Assembly (NCBI GenBank): GCA_025175895.1
Contig: CM046000.1
Coordinates: 70,234,720-70,298,719, forward strand
Direction of reading: 5' to 3'
Length of the DNA: 64,000 nucleotides
DNA from: Wurfbainia villosa
Taxonomy: Eukaryota; Streptophyta; Magnoliopsida; Zingiberales; Zingiberaceae
The notes under the pieces are model-generated. The model saw only the letters and a list, made by a program, of their open reading frames with translations. It did no database searches and was not told the DNA's origin. Positions 59,189 to 64,000 of the stretch are shown here, in pieces. The position numbers and the translations under genes were made by a program. Position 1 is the first letter of the stretch. Every line of letters starts with the position of its first letter.

Positions 59189-59815
59189 ATTATATCTATC
59201 TCTATGTTCATTGTTGCGAAAAAGAAGGGTTGGAAGAGTGTTGCCCTCCTCCGGAGCTTGAGGGGCGTCGGTTCTCCTTGCTCATCGCTCCGAAGCACCG
59301 AATCGAGATGCCACTTGCTTGGTCCTTCTCATCCTTACTTCTTTTGGCTTCCTTGAAGGTTGGAAAAGCTTCTAGGTGGTGGGGAAGAAGGATTCACACG
59401 GCTAGGGCAAGAAAAATCGAAGCATACGATGCAAATGGGGCAAAAACACACGGCTTGGCCTACTTAACCCTTGCGTGACACGACCGTGTGAAAACACATG
59501 GCCAGGCCATGTGCGCCTCGGGTAGATGGGGCACGACCATGGGAAAACACATGACCAGGCCGTGTGTCCTCATTTTTCTCCCCTTTTTGCACAACGGTCC
59601 AAATTTTTTCACGTGCTTCGCTGTGTAAGCTAATATGGATTTTATTTTCTCCTAGCAAAGTTATTTTCTAGTCCTAATGCTAAATGAAATAGAAATCAAA
59701 GTTCAAATTAACTAAATGCATGCAATACAATCAAAGAGAAACCTAAAAACTAAACTTGGGGTGCCTCCCAAGAAGCGCTTTGTGTAAGGTCGTTTAGCTC
59801 GACCACATCCCATTA
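59189..59815 (-). other. Athila internal deletion junction region
   Basis: Short remnant between protease and accessory ORF where RT, RNase H and integrase are expected. The minus strand at 59755-59790 (AAGCGCTTCTTGGGAGGC) resembles sequence that follows the integrase stop in Athila elements, so the deletion probably runs from after protease to the integrase end. More CCGTGTG/CACGG motifs occur at 59470-59570. Confidence 0.6.
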
Positions 59816-61714
59816 TCAACTCGGCTCCGGAGGTTCAGTGAACCTCCGTTCATCCATCTCAGAATCTTCATCTGGTGGCCTCAGCTTTAACCTGCTGAAA
59901 TTGAAGCCGTCTAGGTAGGGAGCTCTACACTCTGATAGGCTGAAAAGGATGATCTCCCCATCTACTTCTAGGGAGATTTGGTGTGCCTTAACATCTATGC
60001 ACGCCCTTGCAGTTTCCAGAAAAGGCCTTCCCAAAATGATGGGATTCTAGGGATTGAGTCCTGTGTCTAGTACATTGAAGTCCGTGGGTATCACGAAATT
60101 CTCAATCACCATAGGCACCTGTGCTAGCAAGCCGACGAGTTCCTTGACTGAGTCATCTCCCATACGAATACCAAGATTCACTGGTTGGAGCCCATTTAAT
60201 CCCATCTTCAGATAATATGCATAGGGCATCACACTTACTGATGACCCCAAGTCATATAGTGCTTCATCGAAGCTTTCCCCATAAATTGAGTAGGGGATAA
60301 CAAATTCACCAGGGTCCTCAAGCTGTGGTGGAATCTTATCTTTAATTTCAGCTTGGTCTAGTAGGGTGGAAATTATGGCTGCACACCCCTTGGAGAATCT
60401 GTTTCTCTGCCCCACTATCTCATTGTATACTCCTTTTTCTTTATCCTGACTTGGCTCGGACACTGATGGAGAACTATCCATAGATTTCGATACGGTTTGA
60501 GCTATCTGGGCCACTTGTGTCTCCAACATCCTTGTGTGACTTGCAAGGCTATCAATGGTGGCCTTCAAGTCTCTGAGTGATTCCTCTGTTTTCTGATGTT
60601 GGCGACGAAATTCCTCGTTGGCCTTAGTTTGGGTAGCAATTAAGTCTTCCATCATCAATTCTAGTCTGGACTTCTTTGGTTGCTGCCCATTGCCCTGTTG
60701 CTACCCATACCCTCCTGATGATTGGAAGTTCCCCGAGTTATTATTATAGGAGAAATTCGGGTGATTCCTCCATTCGGGATTATAGGTACTAGAGTATGGG
60801 TTGTTGGGCCTTTAATTATAGTCCCCAACTGCATTAACATGATCAATATGCTCTTCTGAGGTTCTCTGCCCTTCACAGTTGTCCTCTTGATACGCTATTG
60901 CTCCTTCTTCAAAGTCAATGGATGCGCATGCAGATGTAGGATTCAAAGAGTCAAACCATCTGCAAAGTATGCCCATCCTTGCTGTTAAGTGGTCAACGGA
61001 GTTGACAGCATATTGTTCTGTTGTAGGAGCTGGGTGACCACGTTCAGAAGCCCATTGATGGAGGTTCTGGGCCACCTCTTCTATTAGCTCTTCTGCTTTC
61101 TCTATGGTCTTATTCATAAGTGCTCCTCCTGCAGCAGAATCTAGGGACATCTTCGTGGCATACATGATCCCATTGTAGAAGATGTGGATCACCAACCACC
61201 TTTCCAATCCGTGGTGGGGGCATTGGTAAAGTAGCCCCTTGTAGCAATCTCAAGCTTCGAATAAGGACTCCCCCTCCTTCTGACGGAAGCTTGTGATAAG
61301 ATGGCACATGTGAGCAGTCTTGCTTGGCGGGAAGTATTTGTTCAAGAACTGCTGCTCACATTACTCCCATGTAGAAATGCTTCCCGAAGGCAGGGAGTGA
61401 AGCCATGCCTTAGCCTTATCCCGCAATGAGAACGGGAATAGACTCAGGCGGATCGCGTCAGTAGGGACTTCGTTTATCTTCATTGTTGAGCAAATTTCCA
61501 AAAATGCCTCTAGGTGCCAGTTCGGGTCTTCAATCGTAGATTCCCCGAATTGACTCTACTGGACCATATGTATATGTGATGGTTTAAGTTCAAAGTTGTT
61601 CGCCGAAATGGTTGGTCCAGCTATAGTCGGCCTAAATCCTCTAGCGCTAGGAGCTGCATAATCCCACAGAGGTCGACTACCTATATGTACTTCGGATGCA
61701 TCTTGGTCCTCCAT
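59816..61714 (-). pseudogene. gag: Athila gag and protease
   Basis: Starts MEDQDASEVHIG at 61714. The capsid core includes FPFSLRDKAKAWLHSLPSG and KYFPPSKTAHM, typical of Athila gag. Stops occur near 61560 (likely CAG to TAG), 61360 and 61250 (likely TGG to TGA). Good frames follow: 61207-60812 and 60658-60047, with a coiled coil and then the protease motif LYDLGSSVSVMPYAYYLKMG. A TAG near 60046 precedes NPIILGRPFLETARACID (60034-59816). Protease would mature gag; the copy is inactive. Confidence 0.87.
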
Positions 61715-62029
61715 ACTCTTCTGTTATGCTTTCCAGCGATGATAGACTCGTTCAATTTCTAAATCGATCGAAATCAGGCCTTCCGATCCTAAGCGTCTAA
61801 GCATACGAAGAACCGAGCCACAAAAATTAGGAGTGCTACCTAATTCTAAGAAACAGAAAATAAACAAATCTACTGCTAAAAAAAAATAAAAAAAAAAATA
61901 AATCTAAATATAGAAAATATAAAACTAGAGTAAATGAAGCAAACTAAAAAGAAAATTAAACAAGTAAATAAATCTAATCCTAAGTACAATCCAATTTTTC
62001 ACTTCTTGATTCGATATCGAATCAATCAG

Positions 62030-62047
62030 TCCCCGGTAACGGTGCCA
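62030..62047 (-). other. Primer binding site of the Athila-type element
   Basis: The minus strand reads TGGCACCGTTACCGGGGA, a variant of TGGCGCCGTTGCCGGGGA used by Athila-type elements. Confidence 0.85.
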
Positions 62048-62053
62048 AAAACT

Positions 62054-63426
62054 TGATGCACACGAATGCAACCTCAAATCTCACGACGGAGACCATCGAG
62101 GACTCGAAGCATGCGCTCGCGCTCAACGCCTGCAAGTGCACGGATGTCATCAAGTAATAAAAAGATTATCGATCCCACACAGACTGAGATTCGAGTACCG
62201 ATTTGTTCAGTGGATGTTATTGTTCGGAAGTCAAATCTAAAGGTTGCGATTGTGAGGGTTGTCAGTGGACTAAACTCTAGTACGGTGTCACACGAAGGAA
62301 GAAAGGAACTTTCCGTGAGATATTTTAAAGGGATTCTAGGACTTCGGTTTCGCTTATGTGTCGCAAAACATGTTATCAACTGGGCGTTGTCTAAACGTCT
62401 AACTATGGTCATGTGGAAGGGACATCATACACTCTCCCGATGAGCCACCGCATCTATCGGGAGCTATCTCTGCCTTACAAGGACTGGATAGGCGGTACGA
62501 GGATGCCAAATCAATCCCTGCGATGAACCATTTCTAGTTCTATCGCACCCTTCTGCCCGCGATTATAGGAGATCAGGTTTACACCTAGGTTCCTTGTATA
62601 AATCCCTTAAATCTTAGATACGAGGGTTGTCCCCCCTCGTATCGCCTAAGCACAGTAGATAGAAAACCAAATATACATAGATATTTGTATAAACAAATCC
62701 TAATTGCAAATTCAAACTCAAAAATAGAATTTAATTTGTAGCAACATGTCACACGCACACAAGCAACTCCCTAATCCTAAAATCGAAGAAACTACTCCAT
62801 AGATAGGAGACGACAATCACAAGGCATATTCATGTTCGAATTAATCATAAATAAAATTCAAGAATAGAATGTTACAATGTCGATGTGGCCTTCTCTCCGG
62901 CATTGACGTGCAGAACTTGGATCTCCGGTGGCATTCTTCCTCCCTGTTGCGAGTTCCTGAAGCTTTTTAGAGCTTCGGTGTGCCGTCCTAGCCATCGTGC
63001 CTCCCCCCTAGGGTTTGGGCGGAGCCATCCTTATATAGACATCACATCGGATCGCTGCGAAATCCAGAAAAAATCCTAGTCGCATCAATCTGCTGGGCCG
63101 CCACATGACCGTGTGTTTTCACACGGCCAGGCCGTGTGTAGCCCTGGGGTGGCTGATTTCCCCCCTTGGACATGGTCGTGTGTATCCACATGCCCTGGCC
63201 ATGTCCCCTTTTGCGTCTAGCTGCAAAATACCCTTCTTTCGTTCCAAAAGTGCATCTTTTTCCCCCGAAATGCTATCCTGCACACAAAAGTACAAAGAAC
63301 AGACCTCCGAACCAGAAAATACGAATTGTATGAAAAACAAAGTGACATATGCATGAAACTAACATAAAATGTAATGAGATATGAGCTAATACTACTCCTA
63401 AAATCCTATATATTTTGCTCACATCA
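62054..63426 (-). repeat. 5' LTR of the Athila-type element
   Basis: 1373 bp, TGATGCACACG to GCTCACATCA; clearly co-linear with 53475-54845, with scattered substitutions. Also carries CACGGCC-type palindromes near 63107-63135. Confidence 0.92.
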
Positions 63427-64000
63427 CATCCTTCATTCATCAAAAAATGACAGCGATTTTCGGATGATACAATTTATGTAAAGAAGTCTATATTGGTCAG
63501 ATTTAAAGTTGAGACACAATTTAGATGTGATGCATATTAAAAAGAATGTCTGTGATGCTTTAATTAACACATTATTAAATATAGATGGAAAGTCAAAGGG
63601 CACTCTCAAAGCAAGATTAGACTTGCAAGATATGGGGATAATGAGTGAGTTGCATTTACAGCCGGTAGGAGACAAATTTAGGAAACCGTATGCAAGTTAC
63701 ACATTGACATTGGACGAAAGGCGTGAATTTTGTCAATTTTTGAAATCCATAAAGTTTCTAGTGTGTTATACTGCTAATACATCTAGACATGTGAATGCAA
63801 ATGAAGGAAAGATATATGGACTAAAATCACATGATTGTCATGTAATGTTGCAAAGAATACTTCCAGTTGATGTACGTAAATTTTTCCCAAAAGACATATG
63901 TACCACACTAATTGAGTTATGCGATTTCTTCAAAAAGATCACTGAAAAATCTTTACACACAGTGGACATATGTAGAATGGAGGAGCAAATAGTCTTGATA

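Larger units (their letters stand above)
53475..63426 (-). mobile_element. Athila-type Ty3/gypsy element, RT and integrase deleted
   Basis: Two LTRs of 1371 and 1373 bp, a TTTTTGGCACCGTTACCGGG-type primer site, gag-protease, a deletion, then the Athila accessory ORF and a 3' spacer, all on the minus strand. Target duplication CATCT/CATCC (53470-53474 and 63427-63431, one mismatch). It interrupts the CACTA transposase. No RT, RNase H or integrase is present between protease (to 59816) and the accessory ORF (from 59188). Confidence 0.9.
49237..64000 (+). mobile_element. En/Spm-type CACTA transposon, right end outside window
   Basis: The left terminus CACTACAAGAAAAATG is a canonical CACTA end; the likely target copy is CCT (49234-49236). 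Subterminal repeats follow, then a TNP2-type transposase gene split by a solo LTR and an Athila element, resuming at 63432 and running off the window. Transposase frames rejoin exactly when the inserts and one target copy are removed. The element lies in the Gypsy pol. Confidence 0.92.
50789..64000 (+). pseudogene. TNP2-type CACTA transposase, twice interrupted
   Basis: Start MNKSWITIQNQ at 50789 begins a transposase-associated domain (CPCPWC with downstream HLYRWGF), followed by an acidic linker. The Transposase_21 domain starts near 51290 and breaks at CKNDC (51483); codons after that belong to the inserted LTR. It continues at 52609 (ILFWDEHENKDAYPVCKEP). A TGA replaces Trp near 52792, a run of five G shifts frame near 52930, and a stop plus shift lie near 53097. 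The frame 53095-53430 (GWSTKGYKACPVC) ends before the Athila insert. It resumes at 63432 with KLRHNLDVMHIKKNVCD and continues through 64000. This enzyme would cut and rejoin CACTA ends; the copy is dead. Confidence 0.9.

Noticed and set aside
61110..61307. 65-codon minus-strand ORF in the Athila gag.
   Set aside because: Out-of-frame shadow; the gag frame is the one continuing into 61207-60812.

Overview
This is nuclear DNA from a flowering plant, and almost all of it is transposable elements nested inside one another. I see no intact host gene, no rRNA or tRNA gene and nothing prokaryotic. The plant assignment rests on Ty1/copia elements primed by initiator-Met tRNA, a Tat-type and an Athila-type Ty3/gypsy element, CACTA and MULE DNA transposons, and a captured exon of a plant plastid-type carrier (Brittle1 family). 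The lineage within angiosperms cannot be fixed from this window.

Layout, left to right. (1) 1-3790: 3' part of a gag-only Copia element (A1), inserted into a Mutator-like transposase gene fused to an OTU cysteine-protease domain (3791-5566). (2) 5567-7011: AT-rich spacer, then five 83-84 bp tandem repeats. (3) 7012-22616: remains of a minus-strand Copia (C) whose 3' LTR is a long palindrome. That palindrome was hit by a second minus-strand Copia (B, 7274-19402, TSD TGATC). B's LTR was hit in turn by a plus-strand gag-only Copia (A2, 12837-18208, TSD TAAAG). (4) From 22617: a plus-strand Tat-type Gypsy. It holds a CACTA-type element carrying a Brittle1 exon (23485-27624, TSD CCA), a minus-strand Copia D (29091-46946) that itself holds Copia E (30561-40144), and an En/Spm-type CACTA transposon (49237 to beyond the window). 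(5) The CACTA transposase is split by a solo LTR (51484-52608) and by a deleted Athila-type Gypsy (53475-63426). The Athila carries another solo Copia LTR (57094-58969).

Boundaries were called from LTR ends (TG...CA), primer binding sites, polypurine tracts, target-site duplications and reading frames that rejoin across insertions. Nesting gives the order of events. On the right it is at least Copia C, then Gypsy, then CACTA, then Athila, then solo LTR.

Nearly all coding regions are broken, most often by stops that fit C-to-T or G-to-A change at CGA, CAA, CAG or TGG codons. The A2 gag (14102-15838) is the only long element ORF that looks intact. The most unusual signals are the palindromic LTR, a 10-bp palindrome (CAGTCGACTG) shared by several Copia LTR families and a CACTA element, the gag-only Copia families, the MULE-OTU fusion and the Brittle1 capture.
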